Below, piece after piece: positions 17,012-25,910 of a stretch of 39,518 nucleotides of DNA; within the stretch, counting starts at the first letter, position 1, and every line of letters starts with the position of its first letter. The stretch is from positions 1 to 39,518 of the forward strand of contig NZ_MQUS01000032.1 of the NCBI RefSeq assembly GCF_001953885.1, read 5' to 3'. This DNA comes from Streptomyces sp. IMTB 2501 (lineage in GTDB: Bacteria; Actinomycetota; Actinomycetes; Streptomycetales; Streptomycetaceae). The position numbers and the translations under genes were made by a program. The notes under the pieces are model-generated. The model had not been told where the DNA came from. It did no database searches and worked only from the letters and a program-made list of their open reading frames with translations.

Positions 17012-17345
17012 GCGCTTGTGAGCTGCTCCCCCACGCCGCGCACCCCTTCATGCGCCCTTGTCTGCTCTCAGCTCCACGGCCTTCTTTCTCTCCGGCCTCG
17101 GCTTCCTCGCGCCCTGTACCACGCTGAGTCTCGCGCTCGGCGCCCGTTCCGCGCCGCTGGGCACGGTGGCCGCTGGGGCCGTCGCCCAGGGCATCAACCC
17201 GCAACCCGCTTGCCTCGCCCACCACTTTGGGCGTCAACGCCTGAGCCGGATGCGCGGCCGCGCCGTCGCCATCTTCGTGCCGAAGTTCGGCAGCCCCGTC
17301 GAGTACGTGCGGTTCGCTTTCGCCGGAGCTACGGACGCCGCCGCT
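17012..17345. other. stretch between the iron box and the decarboxylase fossil
   Basis: One plus-strand frame reads LSSTAFFLSGLGFLAPCTTL and continues about 90 residues. It has no clear start or ribosome site and I cannot assign it. It may be the relic of the gene originally driven by the iron box. No intact gene is supported. Confidence 0.3.
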
Positions 17346-18062
17346 CCAAGCCGATCCGGCGATTCGGACGCTCGTCGACGGCGCCCACCCACAGCTCGAA
17401 CTGCAGGGCATTCACGCCCACTTGGCGAGCGGACCGGAAGCGGAGTCGCTGCCGGCGGCCGCCGAGACCGTGGTGCGCTGGGCGGCCGGTCTCGGAGTGC
17501 CGCTCGCGGAGGTGCACGTCGGTGGCGGCGCGACCGTCGACTGCGCCACCCCCGACCGCCGCTTCGACTGGTCCGCCTACGGCCACGGGCTCGCCCGGCT
17601 CGGCAGGGCGCACCCGGAGCCGACCCCGCGCATCGAGCCGGGGCGAGCGCTGACCCCGTACTGCGGCCGATACGCCACCGAGGTGCTGGACGTGAAGCGC
17701 AGCTACGGCGAGGAGTTCGTCGTCCTCCGGGGCGGCACCCTCCACCTGCGCACCCCCGCGACGAAGGGCCACGACCAGCTCTGACCGGTGTGGCCGGTGG
17801 AAGACTGGCCGCATCCGTGGCCACGGCCCAGCGCAGAGGGTGGACGGGTCACATTCACGGGCCGGCTGTGCACGCCGAAGGGCGTCCTGGCCCGCCGGGC
17901 CCCGCCCCGGGGCGCAGGGCCGGGGACCGGGTGGTGTTCTCACTGGCGGGTGCCTACGCCTGGAACGCCTCCCACCACGGCTTCCTCATGCACACCAGCC
18001 CCGGTTTCCATTTCCTGGACGCGGGTTCCCAGGCGTACCTGCTGGGACCGGTGGCTGGTCAG
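17346..18062 (+). pseudogene. PLP-dependent (Orn/DAP/Arg-type) decarboxylase, C-terminal two-thirds, broken
   Basis: Reading across frames gives AIRTLVDGAHPQLELQGIHA, HLASG, VPLAEVHVGGGATVDCATPD, RFDWSAYGHGLARL and then RIEPGRALTPYCGRYATEVL. It continues with GEEFVVLRGGTLHLRTPATK followed by GHDQ, EDWPHPWPRP, LCTPKGVLARR and GDRVVFSLAGAYAWNASHHG with FLMHTSPGFHFL. These are fold-III decarboxylase motifs (HxH, GGG, EPGRxL, CxP, GAYxxxxxxxFN-like). The closest known context is siderophore biosynthesis. At least two frameshifts and a stop at 17782 break it, and the PLP-lysine N-terminal domain is missing. The far end abuts the Fis regulator fossil. Confidence 0.75.
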
Positions 18063-18935
18063 CTCCGATGCCCCGATAGCCCCGCAGCGAGCGGTACAGC
18101 GTCGCTCGGCCTATGTCCAGGGCGGCTGCTGTGCGCGCCTTGTCGCCATCGTGGTGGCGGAGCGCCTCCAGGATCGTGGTGCGTTCGGCGTGTTGCATCG
18201 GGCCGAGGTGCCGTGCCGGCAGGGCGACCGAGCGGGCGGCCAGTGCGTAGGAGCCTCTGGAGACAGGGTCAGGGCGGTGCGCCGGGCGTGCAGGTGATCA
18301 GTAGGGGTGCGTCCGGGTGTGTGGCGAGCCGGGAGTTGAGTGAGGCCACACCCCGGTGCGTGAGCCGCTCCGCATGGCGGGCATGATGGGCCGCGCCTGC
18401 CTCAACTCTGCTTGGATGCAGTCAATTTGACCTCCATCCGCCACGCGTCGACGATCCACGCGGCGCGGCCGCCGGGGAGCTGACGCGCCAGTGCCGTCTT
18501 GCTGGTGCGGCGTTCTCCCGACGGCGTACCGCCAGGGGACCGAGGATCCGGTCAGGGCGGTGGAGGGGCGCGATGAGGCGTACGGTGTCGGCGTCGGTGA
18601 GCGAGCGCAGTACGGCCACCATCCCGATGACGGCGCCTTCCACCCACGCGGTGCACCCCGCGTCCTCGGGCAGCCGGCCTGCGTCGGCAGGGACCTGGTC
18701 CTGCCGTACAGCCACGGCCGTACGCTCCGGCGCGGCCGGCGCATGGGGCGACAGCATCCGCTCGGCCGTCCGCGACCGGGCGCGCAGTGCGCGGCGCCAC
18801 CGCAGTGGCGGCGGGCTCGGCGAGCGCGGCGCCCGGATGCGGCGGGCAGCCGGCGCACAGTCCCGTCGCGACGGTCACCGTGCCCAGCACCCGCCCGCTC
18901 TCCGGCGCGGGCATCGGCACGCTGATCGCCGACAC
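18063..18935 (-). pseudogene. GAF/Fis-type transcriptional regulator, multiply frameshifted
   Basis: Minus-strand pieces in order are: ISVPMPAPESGRVLGTVTVA (end of a GAF-like sensor); AVAVRQDQVPADAGRLPEDA and GCTAWVEGAVIGMVAVL; WRMEVKLTASKQS then a stop; HAERLTHRGVASLNSRLATH with PDAPLLITCTPGAP; and, after a shift, RGSYALAARSVALPARHLGP. The C-terminus is AERTTILEALRHHDGDKART followed by AAALDIGRATLYRSL, a Fis helix-turn-helix. It is head-to-head with the aromatic hydroxylase fossil and was presumably the regulator of the hydroxyquinol operon. At least three frame changes make it non-functional. Confidence 0.7.
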
Positions 18936-18944
18936 GTCCTACGG

Positions 18945-19731
18945 CAGTCGAGGAAGTGTTCGCGACCGTGCACCTCGGCCCGGCGGCGGGCGCGCAGGGC
19001 GCGGCAGATCGTCACCGCGCAAACAAGCCCATCGGCGAGAGCGTCCCCGTCTTCGAGGCGCTCGGCGGGCTCTCCCCGCAGACCCCCGAGCAGCTCTGGG
19101 CGATCGCCTTCACGGTGTACGGGTTCAACGCACACGGCATCGACCACAACCAGCGGTACGTCTCGGACGCGATCATGCGCGACGGCACCCCCAACCCCGG
19201 CTTCATCCGCGACCCGGAGCTGTACCACCAGTCTTCCTCCCGCCCGGGCGCGGAACTGCCACACGCCTGGATCACCTCCGGCACCCGCAGGCTCTCCGCG
19301 CTCGACACGCTCGGCAAGGCCGTTTCACCCCGCTGACCGGCATCGGCGGTGACGGCTGGGTGCGCGCGGCACAGGCGCAGGAGATCGACATCGCCGCTCC
19401 GGTGATCGGCCCGGGGCAGGAGTAGGAGGACCCGTACGGCGACGGGGCGCGGCCGAGGGCCTGGGCCACATCCCCGGTCGGATCAGCCGGCGGCGTCCGG
19501 AGGCGCCACGTGGACGGTTCGGCAACGCGGCTGGGGCGCCCCCTCTGGGAGAGCGCGTGCCAGGCGTCGCCCGCCCGGCCGGGGATGCGACACCGGCCGA
19601 GGGAGGCGTCCGACGCGGGTGCCCTGCTGGTGCAGCCCGACGGCTTCGGCGGCTTCCGGCACGCGTCGGCGGCCCCGGACGCCGGGAAACCGCTGACCGA
19701 CGCGGTGCGGAGGATCCTCGGGCACGTTTGA
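18945..19731 (+). pseudogene. FAD-dependent aromatic hydroxylase (TfdB-like), C-terminal half, broken
   Basis: Recognisable parts are ANKPIGESVPVFEALGGLSP, FTVYGFNAHGIDHNQRYVSD, DGTPNPGFIRDPELYHQSSS and RPGAELPHAWITSGTRRLSA with LDTLGK. After a frameshift come GRFTPLTGIGGDGWVRAA and IDIAAPVIGPGQE, and after another VLLV-like ALLVQPDGFGGFRHASA and LTDAVRRILGHV. This is the order seen in phenol/2,4-dichlorophenol-type flavin monooxygenases. The N-terminal GxGxxG FAD domain is missing altogether. In a working pathway this enzyme would hydroxylate resorcinol or a similar phenol to hydroxyquinol for the dioxygenase that follows 67 bases later. Confidence 0.75.
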
Positions 19732-19797
19732 GCACAGGGCCATGGAGGAAGCCGGTCGCTAGGGGCAGCGGGACGGCGTGGACGACGAGGAGCGGGC

Positions 19798-20682
19798 ATG
19801 ACCACCGGGACTACTGGGACCACCGGGATGGGAGAGGCTGTCACCGAGGAGGCCGTCACCAGTCTGCGCGCGGCGGCCGATCCTCGGCTGCGCGAGTTGC
19901 TCGGAGGACTGATCCGCCATCTGCATGACTTCGTGCGCGAGACCCGGCTCACCCAGGAGGAGTGGGAGAAGGCCATCGGCTTCCTGACGGCGACCGGGCA
20001 GACCTGCACGGACACCCGGCAGGAGTTCATCCTGCTGTCGGACGTCCTCGGTCTGTCCATGCTCGTCGAGACCATGAACGGCGACCGCGCCCCCGGCGTC
20101 ACCGAGTCGACCGTCCTCGGCCCCTTCCACCTGACGGAGTCCCCCGCCCGCCGGCTCGGCGAAAACATCGACCTGGTGGGCGGCGGTGAGCCGTGCGTGG
20201 TCAGCGGCCGGGTGCTGGCCCGGGACGGTACGCCGCTGCCGGGCGCGGTCCTGGACGTCTGGCAGGCCGACGCCGAGGGCTACTACGACGTACAGCAGCC
20301 GGACCTCCAGCCCGCGGGCAACGGCCGCGGACTGTTCACTGCCGACGCCGAAGGGCGCTTCTGGTTCCGTACCTGCGTACCGGCCCCATACCCGATCCCC
20401 ACCGACGGCCCGGTCGGCGCACTGCTGCGCGCCACCGGCCGGCACCCATACCGCCCCGCGCACATCCACTTCATCGCCACGGCCGACGGACACACCCCCG
20501 TCACCACACACATCTTCGTGGCCGGCAGCGACTACCTGGGCTCCGACGCCGTGTTCGCGGTGAAGCAGAGCCTGGTGCAGGAGTTCACGGAGACCGACGA
20601 TCCGGCGCTGGCCCGGGAGTTCGGCATCTCGAACCCCTTCCGGCATGCTCGCTTCGACCTCATCCTGGAGCGTGCGTCATGA
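19798..20682 (+). CDS. hydroxyquinol 1,2-dioxygenase (intradiol)
   Basis: The 294-residue protein cleaves the ring of hydroxyquinol between adjacent hydroxyls to give maleylacetate. An N-terminal helical dimerisation domain (LRELLGGLIRHLHDFVRETR ... EFILLSDVLGLSMLV) precedes the beta-sandwich catalytic domain. The four Fe(III) ligands are visible: Tyr163 in AEGYYDVQ, Tyr198 in APYPIPTDGPVG, and His222/His224 in YRPAHIHF. ESTVLGPF and GAVLDVWQADAEG are family motifs. The dimerisation region and the maleylacetate reductase partner favour hydroxyquinol over catechol as substrate. ATG 19798 is close to GACGAGGAGCGGGC, giving a good ribosome site. The stop overlaps the next start by ATGA. Confidence 0.92.
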   Translation: MTTGTTGTTGMGEAVTEEAVTSLRAAADPRLRELLGGLIRHLHDFVRETRLTQEEWEKAIGFLTATGQTCTDTRQEFILLSDVLGLSMLVETMNGDRAPGVTESTVLGPFHLTESPARRLGENIDLVGGGEPCVVSGRVLARDGTPLPGAVLDVWQADAEGYYDVQQPDLQPAGNGRGLFTADAEGRFWFRTCVPAPYPIPTDGPVGALLRATGRHPYRPAHIHFIATADGHTPVTTHIFVAGSDYLGSDAVFAVKQSLVQEFTETDDPALAREFGISNPFRHARFDLILERAS

Positions 20683-21758
20683 CATTCTCCGCCGACTTCG
20701 CGTACGAGACCCGGCCCGTGCGGGTCGTCTTCCGGCCCGGCGCGTCCGTGACCGCGGTCCCGGAGGAGGCTCAACGCCTCCGGCTGCGACGGCTGTTGGT
20801 GGTCTGCGGCAGCCGGGGCGAGGCCACCGCCCGGGCGGTGGCGGGCGCTCTCGGCGACGCCTGCGTGGGACTGCACGCCGAGGCCCGGATGCACGTCCCC
20901 GTCGAGGTGGCGGACCGGGCCGTCGCGGTGGCGCGGGCGGCCGGGGCCGACGGGTGCGTCGCGGTGGGCGGCGGCTCGGCGGTCGGCCTCGGCAAGGCGA
21001 TCGCGCTGCGCACGGGCCTGCCGCTGATCGCCGTGCCGACCACGTACGCGGGTTCGGAGATGACCCCGGTGTGGGGCCTGACGGAACACAAGGTCAAGCG
21101 CACCGGACGCGACCCGGTGGTCCAGCCCCGCAGCGTCGTCTACGACCCGGAACTCACCCTCACCCTCCCGGTGCCGCTCTCCGTGACCAGCGGCATCAAC
21201 GCGCTGGCACACGCAGTCGAGGCGCTGTACGCCCCGGACACCTCGCCGCTTGTCTCCCTCATGGCGGAAGAGGGCGTCCGCGCCGTGGCGGAGGCGCTGC
21301 CGCGGCTTGCCGCCGAGCCCGACGACCTCGACGCGCGTGGCCGAGCCCTGTACGGGGCGTGGCTGTGCGGAACATGCCTCGGCGCGACGACCATGGGGCT
21401 GCATCACAAGGTGTGCCATGTCCTCGGCGGCACGTTCGGACTGCCGCACGCGGAGACACACACGGTGGTGCTTCCGTACGCTCTCGCGTACAACGCGCCC
21501 GCGGTGCCGCAGGCGCTGGCCGCCCTGTGCCGGGCACTGGACACGGAAGACGCCCCGCGCGCCCTGCGGGATCTGTCGGTTCGTCTGGGCGCACCGCGCT
21601 CACTCGCCGAACTCGGCTTCAAGGAAGGCGACTTGATGCTGGCGGCGGAACAGGTGACCGGAGAGCCGTACCCCAATCCGCGCCCGGTCACGGCAGAGGG
21701 TGTGCTCGGGGTGCTCCGGGCGGCGTGCGAGGGGCAGGAGCCGACCGTCTCGCTCTGA
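20679..21758 (+). CDS. maleylacetate reductase (iron-type alcohol dehydrogenase family)
   Basis: A 359-residue NAD(P)H-dependent enzyme that reduces maleylacetate to 3-oxoadipate, the step after intradiol cleavage of hydroxyquinol. The nucleotide-binding part shows GADGCVAVGGGSAVGLGKAI and LIAVPTTYAGSEMTPVWG. The all-helical domain shows SGINALAHAVEALYAPD and TMGLHHKVCHVLGGTFGLPH followed by AETHTVVLPYALAYN, which match maleylacetate reductases better than metal-dependent propanediol-type members. ATG 20679 overlaps the dioxygenase stop (ATGA), so the two are translationally coupled. Intact. Confidence 0.92.
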   Translation: MTFSADFAYETRPVRVVFRPGASVTAVPEEAQRLRLRRLLVVCGSRGEATARAVAGALGDACVGLHAEARMHVPVEVADRAVAVARAAGADGCVAVGGGSAVGLGKAIALRTGLPLIAVPTTYAGSEMTPVWGLTEHKVKRTGRDPVVQPRSVVYDPELTLTLPVPLSVTSGINALAHAVEALYAPDTSPLVSLMAEEGVRAVAEALPRLAAEPDDLDARGRALYGAWLCGTCLGATTMGLHHKVCHVLGGTFGLPHAETHTVVLPYALAYNAPAVPQALAALCRALDTEDAPRALRDLSVRLGAPRSLAELGFKEGDLMLAAEQVTGEPYPNPRPVTAEGVLGVLRAACEGQEPTVSL

Positions 21759-22089
21759 CCGGGGTGTGACCACATGCAGGCGCGGCCCTTTCGGCATGCC
21801 CTCGCCCGCAGTTCGCGCGCGGTGAAGGGCGGCGCACCGGCTGCGGCAGCCGTGAAGCAGGGTGAACATCATGGCCCTCGCACTGCTCCGGCGCACCGGC
21901 GGCTCAAGGGTGCCTCGGCCGAGGCCGCAGGCCTTTCGCTCCCCCTCCCGCCCGGCGCGGGCGCGGTGGGCCGCGAGGTCGTCGACCCGATGGGATCGCC
22001 CATGACGGCCGGGGACGTCACGGTCACCGCGCTGGACACGCACCGCCTCGTGGCCCGCGGCACGACCGACCCGTACGCTGGGGCGTGTT
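21759..22089. other. unassigned coding-like relic before the IS fragment
   Basis: A plus-strand frame reads AAGLSLPLPPGAGAVGREVV, then DPMGSPMTAGDVTVTALDTH and RLVARGTTDPY, a beta-rich stretch of protein-like composition. It is cut at about 22085 by the IS5-type end. Its beginning is not credible as a gene start and I cannot name the family. Confidence 0.35.
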
Positions 22090-22735
22090 TTGAAAGTGCT
22101 GGTCACAGCCAGTCGTTGATGACCGCGATGGTGACGGTGACCTCGTAGCGGACGGCGAGCTTGTCGTATCTCGTTGCCACCGCCCGGTGGCCTTGAGGCG
22201 GTTGATCCCGCACTCGACCGCATGGCGCTCGCGGTAATCGGCCTTGTCGAACTTCGGTGGACGGCCAGCGCGGGCGCCCTGTTTCTTGCGGTTGCGGTCT
22301 GGTCGGACTTTTCTGGAATCGACCAGCGGATCCCGCGATTGCGCAGGTAGTCGCGGTTGGCTCGGGATCGGAAAGCCTTGTCGGCTCGCACCCTGTCCGG
22401 TCGCCGGGCCACCGCGTGAGCGTCCGAGCCCGTGGTTGGCTGGTTCGACTGCGACTGCGCCGGGTTTGTCCCGCTGCAGGTCCCCCTTTCACGGGCGCCC
22501 GCAGCATGCTGATGAGCACGAGCGACCGTGGAGTCCGTAGACGGTCTCCCACTCGCCATTGCGTGCTGGAACGTCGCGACGGGACGCACCCGTCCGAGTC
22601 CGCCAGCGTATGCCGTTGATCAGTTACCGCTTGGACCGGACCGGAGGCCGCTCCGGCTTCTTCCCGACCGGCAACAGTGGCTCCAGCCTGGCCCATTGCT
22701 CGCTCGTCAGATCTCCGCGTCCCACGAGTGGATCA
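22085..22735 (-). mobile_element. IS5-family insertion sequence remnant
   Basis: On the minus strand the transposase starts LTSEQWARLEPLLPVGKKPE, has a stop (TAA) soon after, continues as LINGIRWRTRTGA and later AHQHAAGA. It then shows RVRADKAFRSRANRDYLRNR, GIRWSIPEKSDQ, ERHAVECGINRLKGHRAVAT and RYDKLAVRYEVTVTIAVIND ending WL at 22103. These are the Streptomyces IS5-type DDE motifs, spread over several frames with an internal deletion. GTGTTTTGAAAGT at 22085-22097 looks like one terminal inverted repeat; I do not find its partner. The element is dead. Confidence 0.8.
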
Positions 22736-23151
22736 CGACAGACCTTGATCCAGTACCACCCGTCGCCGTTCCCCGGGTCGGCATTGGTCTGGTGACCGCA
22801 GCGGGGTGACCGAGGCCACCGGTGCAGCCCGGGTCGGACTGGATGACGTGTGTGAAACCCGGCCCCGCCACCGCGAACCCGGCCGGCACGATGCTGGCGA
22901 CGGTACGCAATTCCCTGTCGAACGCTTCAGGGTCCCCTCCCATGTGGTGAGGGCGCACCAGTCTCCCCACCCAAGGGCGCGGACGAAACGCCTCCGCCAG
23001 AAGTGAGCAAGTGGCCTTCCACCTGCGGCGATTCGGAGCCGAAGCTTTTAGCCAATCCGCCGAAAAGCTGGACACGACCGGACCGTCCATGGTCAAACTG
23101 ACTCCTGCCCCCAACCGGATCCACGCCGCGCAAAGGCAGGAGACAGCAACC
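22736..23151. other. region upstream of the lectin gene with an unassigned relic
   Basis: The minus strand carries GDPEAFDRELRTVASIVPAG followed by FAVAGPGFTHVIQSDPGCT around 22830-22955, protein-like but unrecognised and lacking a start. The plus-strand end of the region holds the lectin promoter and its AGGAG ribosome site at 23138-23142. Confidence 0.3.
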
Positions 23152-23736
23152 ATGCTCAAACTCCGCAAGAGCCGACGCACCATTGCCGTGACTGGTGCCG
23201 CCGTCGGACTCATGGCCGGTCTCGGCGTCGCCAACGCCCCGACCGCGTCCGCCACCAGCTACGTGTGCGTCCCGCTGTCGTCCGGCGTCGACAGCTCCCA
23301 GTGCTCCCACTCCTCCACCTTGCACACCGGCGGCGAGTGGTCACCGCAGACGACGTTCAACAGCGCCTTCACCTACCTGCGGTTCCAGTACGACGGCAAC
23401 CTCGTCCTGTACTGCAAGAACAGCGGCTACTCGTACGGACTCGGTCGTAATGTCTCGGCCGGGCAGGCCGTGTGGGCATCGGGGTGGACCAACAGCGGCG
23501 ACATCGCCAACGACAAGTGGGACTTCTGGTCCGACGGCAACATGGCCACCTACTACCAGAACTCCGCCGGGTGGCAGGTCGACTGGAACACCCGGACCTG
23601 GCACGGGGCGGACACGATCGCCATCGTGCAGACTGACGGGAACTTCGTACTGTGGGAGAACGGCCAGGCTGTCTGGGCGTCGAACACCTACCACGACTGC
23701 CCCGGTAGTCAGGACTACTGGAACGGCTACCGGTAG
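23152..23736 (+). CDS. secreted bulb-type (mannose-binding) lectin
   Basis: ATG 23152 gives 194 residues. MLKLRKSRRTIAVTGAAVGL with a hydrophobic core ending ASA is a signal peptide cut near residue 35. The mature protein is a beta-prism with repeats of the B-lectin pattern QxDxNxVxY: FQYDGNLVLYCKNSG, a degenerate WSDGNMATYYQNSAG, and VQTDGNFVLWENGQAVWASN. Four Cys (CVPL, QCSH, YCKN and DCPG) may form disulfides. Such lectins bind mannose-rich glycans; the QYDGNLVLY site is complete, the second is not. It is monocistronic, with an IS fragment 15 bases downstream and IS debris upstream. Confidence 0.9.
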   Translation: MLKLRKSRRTIAVTGAAVGLMAGLGVANAPTASATSYVCVPLSSGVDSSQCSHSSTLHTGGEWSPQTTFNSAFTYLRFQYDGNLVLYCKNSGYSYGLGRNVSAGQAVWASGWTNSGDIANDKWDFWSDGNMATYYQNSAGWQVDWNTRTWHGADTIAIVQTDGNFVLWENGQAVWASNTYHDCPGSQDYWNGYR

Positions 23737-23751
23737 CCACAGCAAGTAGCG

Positions 23752-23990
23752 CGAAGGATCGCCCGCAAGGGGACCAAGGCGCCAGTCCAGGCCACCCAGC
23801 GGTGGCACATCGAGCGCACCCACGCCTGGCAGAACGCCTTTCACCGGCTCGTACGCTGCTGCGAACGCCGGATCAACGCCATCGAAGCCTCCTTCCACCT
23901 CACCGACACGATCATCACTGTCCGCAATCTCATCCGCCGAGCCTCGACCACCCACCGCTGGGACACACGCCCCCGCCACCGGCCATCACC
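23752..23990 (+). mobile_element. IS5-family transposase, C-terminal fragment
   Basis: The frame TQRWHIERTHAWQNAFHRLV then RCCERRINAIEASFHLTDTI and ITVRNLIRRASTTHRWDTRP is the last quarter of an IS5-group DDE transposase (the catalytic Glu lies in HIERTHAW). The first three quarters are absent and no terminal repeats are seen. It is unrelated in sequence to the IS5-type remnant at 22085. Confidence 0.75.
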
Positions 23991-24012
23991 GACCACTCAG
24001 CTGAGCGACTTC

Positions 24013-24851
24013 TCAGCGGAACGCGTCGGCGTGATCCGCCACCGGCGCGGAACGGACGGGGCGGGTGTCCCGTGATGTGTTCGAGGTCCGGCGATGGAAG
24101 CTCGGGCTCGGTGACCTGCAAGGCCACGTTGGCGAGCACGGCGTCGGCCGGCTCGCGCGGCCATGTGCGGAGCATCATCCGCCGGGCCTCCTCCCGCGGG
24201 GTCTCCTCGTAGCACACCGGGCGGCCAATCATCGCGCCGATCGTCTCCGCTCGCTGCTCGCGCGTCAGAGACTCGGAGCCCGTCAGGAAGTACGAGGCCC
24301 CGTCATGGCCGTCGTCCAGGAGCGTACGGACGACGGCCTCGGCGACGTCGCGGTCGTCGATCAGCGGCCGGGCAGCCTTGGCATACGGGCCGCGTACGAC
24401 GCCTTCAGAGCGAATCGCCTCGGCCCAGTGCAGCGTCATATGAGCTGGCATGCACGGGCGCAGGATTGTCCAGGACACCCCCGAGCCGCGCACCCGGTCC
24501 TCCATTGCGCGGTGGAAGTCCGCATGAGGGGCGTTGTGAGTGATTGGCGGGGGCACCCTCACGCAGGCCGTGCGACGAGCTGAGCACGATCCACCCGGAG
24601 TGCTAGGCCAGGGCCTCCACGACGGCCGGCACCTTCTGGGGAGCGGTGAAGCGACCGGCCGCACGGTCATAGGGCCAGAGCAGGAACGCGGCCCGCACGC
24701 CGCCGAGCTCGTTCAGGCGGGCTGCCAGCCCTTCCGGGTCGGTCACCTCGCCGGTGACCGGCTCGACGGAGTCGGGAAGGGACCTGAGGATGTGCCGTGC
24801 CAGCTTGCTTTCGAGGGCGTCCGGGAACAGCAGTACATGACGCTGAGTCAT
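24013..24851 (-). pseudogene. NmrA-like NAD(P)-binding protein, broken
   Basis: The gene starts MTQRHVLLFPDALESKLARH and runs through GEVTDPEGLAARLNELGGVR and AAFLLWPYDRAAGRF to a stop (TAG) at 24603-24605. It resumes in frame with HSGWIVLSSSHG, then shifts frame to ADFHRAMEDRVRGSGVSWTI with LRPCMPAHMTLHWAEAI and RPLIDDRDVAEAVVRTLLDD. The C-terminal part contains YFLTGSESLTREQRAETIGA, typical of NmrA/short-chain atypical NAD(P)-binding sensors. A second shift near 24030 precedes VADHADAFR and the natural stop at 24013. The N-terminal GxxGxxG loop is also degenerate. It is divergent from the YceI gene. Confidence 0.75.
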
Positions 24852-24863
24852 GATCAGAACGCT

Positions 24864-24894
24864 AGGGCAACCTGAACCTTGGATGAAGTCAACG
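24864..24894 (-). promoter_or_regulatory. MerR-like operator in front of the NmrA gene
   Basis: Read on the minus strand the stretch is GTTGACTTCATCCAAGGTTC followed by AGGTTGCCC. A TTGACTT -35-like box is followed by an interrupted dyad (AACC/GGTT spacing) as in MerR-regulated promoters, about 15-45 bases before ATG 24851. The match is by pattern only. Confidence 0.35.
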
Positions 24895-24897
24895 CCG

Positions 24898-24916
24898 GGA
24901 TGCCATAGTGGCATCC
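24898..24916. promoter_or_regulatory. 19-base palindrome in the NmrA-YceI divergent gap
   Basis: GGATGCCA-TAG-TGGCATCC has perfect 8-base arms and sits in the 207-base gap between the two divergent starts (24851 and 25059). Size and symmetry fit a dimeric regulator's operator. No regulator gene remains beside it. Confidence 0.55.
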
Positions 24917-25058
24917 GGGGCCCGGGTACGTCTGAGATCTGCGAATCCGTGAGCACTGTCGGCGGACCATGAACACGGGATTCGTTCGGGAGCAGTCAAG
25001 TGGACGGGATCTGCGGTCTCCTGCGCCCGGGCGGAGTTTCATAGCGGTTCGGTCAGCC

Positions 25059-25586
25059 ATGACGGCAGCACAGACTCTGCCGCTGCCGACGCCCGGCATC
25101 TGGCTCTTCGACCCGCCGCACACGGTCATCCGCTTCATCGCCAGGCACGTCGGCATGGCCCATGTCCACGGCTGTTTCGAGTGCTTCGACGGCGGCATCC
25201 AGATCGCCCAGGACATGGCGCAGCCCAGGGTCGATGTCCGCATCCACGCGTCGAGCACCACCACGGACAACAACACCCGCGACGACCAACCGCGTTCGGC
25301 CGACTTCCTCGACGTCGAGCGCTTCCCGTACATCGACTTCGCAGGCACGCGCTTCGCCTACCGGGGCGGCAGCAGGTGGACGCTCCAGGGTTCCCTGGGC
25401 CTGCACGGTGTGAGCCGCTCGGTGTCCCTGGACACGACGGATCTCGGTACGGTGAACGGCGGTTACGGCGAGGAACTGCGCTGTGCGGCCCTGGCCAGGG
25501 CGGGACACGCCGACGCCTCCGGAGCAGGCCCGAGTCGGCGACGCGTCGTGGCGCCGACTACAGGCGGCCGACTTCCGCGACGGTGA
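25059..25586 (+). pseudogene. YceI-family lipid-binding protein, C-terminally truncated
   Basis: From ATG 25059: LPTPGIWLFDPPHTVIRFIA, RHVGMAHVHGCFECFDGGIQ, VDVRIHASSTTTDNNTRDDQ, RSADFLDVERFPYIDFAGTR, WTLQGSLGLHGVSRSVSLDT. This is the YceI beta-barrel that binds isoprenoid-type lipids. Homology stops at GEELRCAALARAG near 25500, where the last strand pair should follow, and the remaining 28 residues are unrelated Arg/Gly-rich sequence to a stop at 25586. The barrel could not close, so this is called a pseudogene, although the start and 145 residues are intact. No export signal is seen, as in the cytosolic actinobacterial members. Confidence 0.7.
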
Positions 25587-25659
25587 CCGGCTGCAGGAAG
25601 TCCGGGCCGAGGCCGGCGATGGCTGCTCGGCCGCGTCGGCCGAGGCGTGGCCTGGGTCG

Positions 25660-25759
25660 TCAGGCCGGACGTTCCAGGGCGCCGGTGATCAGGGTTTCCA
25701 GTTGCTGTGCGACCTGGTCCAACGGCTCCATGTTGCGCTTGCCGTCCAACAAACCCCCG
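25660..25759 (-). pseudogene. short C-terminal relic, possibly TetR-type
   Basis: The minus strand ends GLLDGKRNMEPLDQVAQQLE then TLITGALERPA and stop. This amphipathic ending resembles the last helix of TetR-family regulators, but 30 residues are too few for certainty. Nothing upstream in any frame extends it. The rest of 25505-25810 holds no other recognisable gene. Confidence 0.35.
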
Positions 25760-25814
25760 TTTACGTCAAGTGACTGACTTAAACGAAGAGAGCTAGAAGG
25801 CACCCTGAGGCTGA

Positions 25815-25863
25815 TGGTGTAGCCGGCTACACCACAAGCCCGGGAGTCCGCTCCCTCGTGGCC
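25815..25863 (+). promoter_or_regulatory. palindromic promoter module, copy A
   Basis: TGGTGTAGCCGGCTACACCA (25815-25834) is a perfect 20-base palindrome. It is followed after 6 bases by CGGGAGTCCGCTCCCTCGTG, itself containing a GGGAG/CTCCC dyad. The same two elements in the same order occur on the opposite strand at 27662-27708. Here the module lies 77 bases before the start of the alcohol dehydrogenase pseudogene. It is best read as a shared operator/promoter of one regulon. Confidence 0.7.
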
Positions 25864-25910
25864 CACCCCCGGGAACAGGATCGTTCACACACGGAAGTGC
25901 CGTGGTGCCC

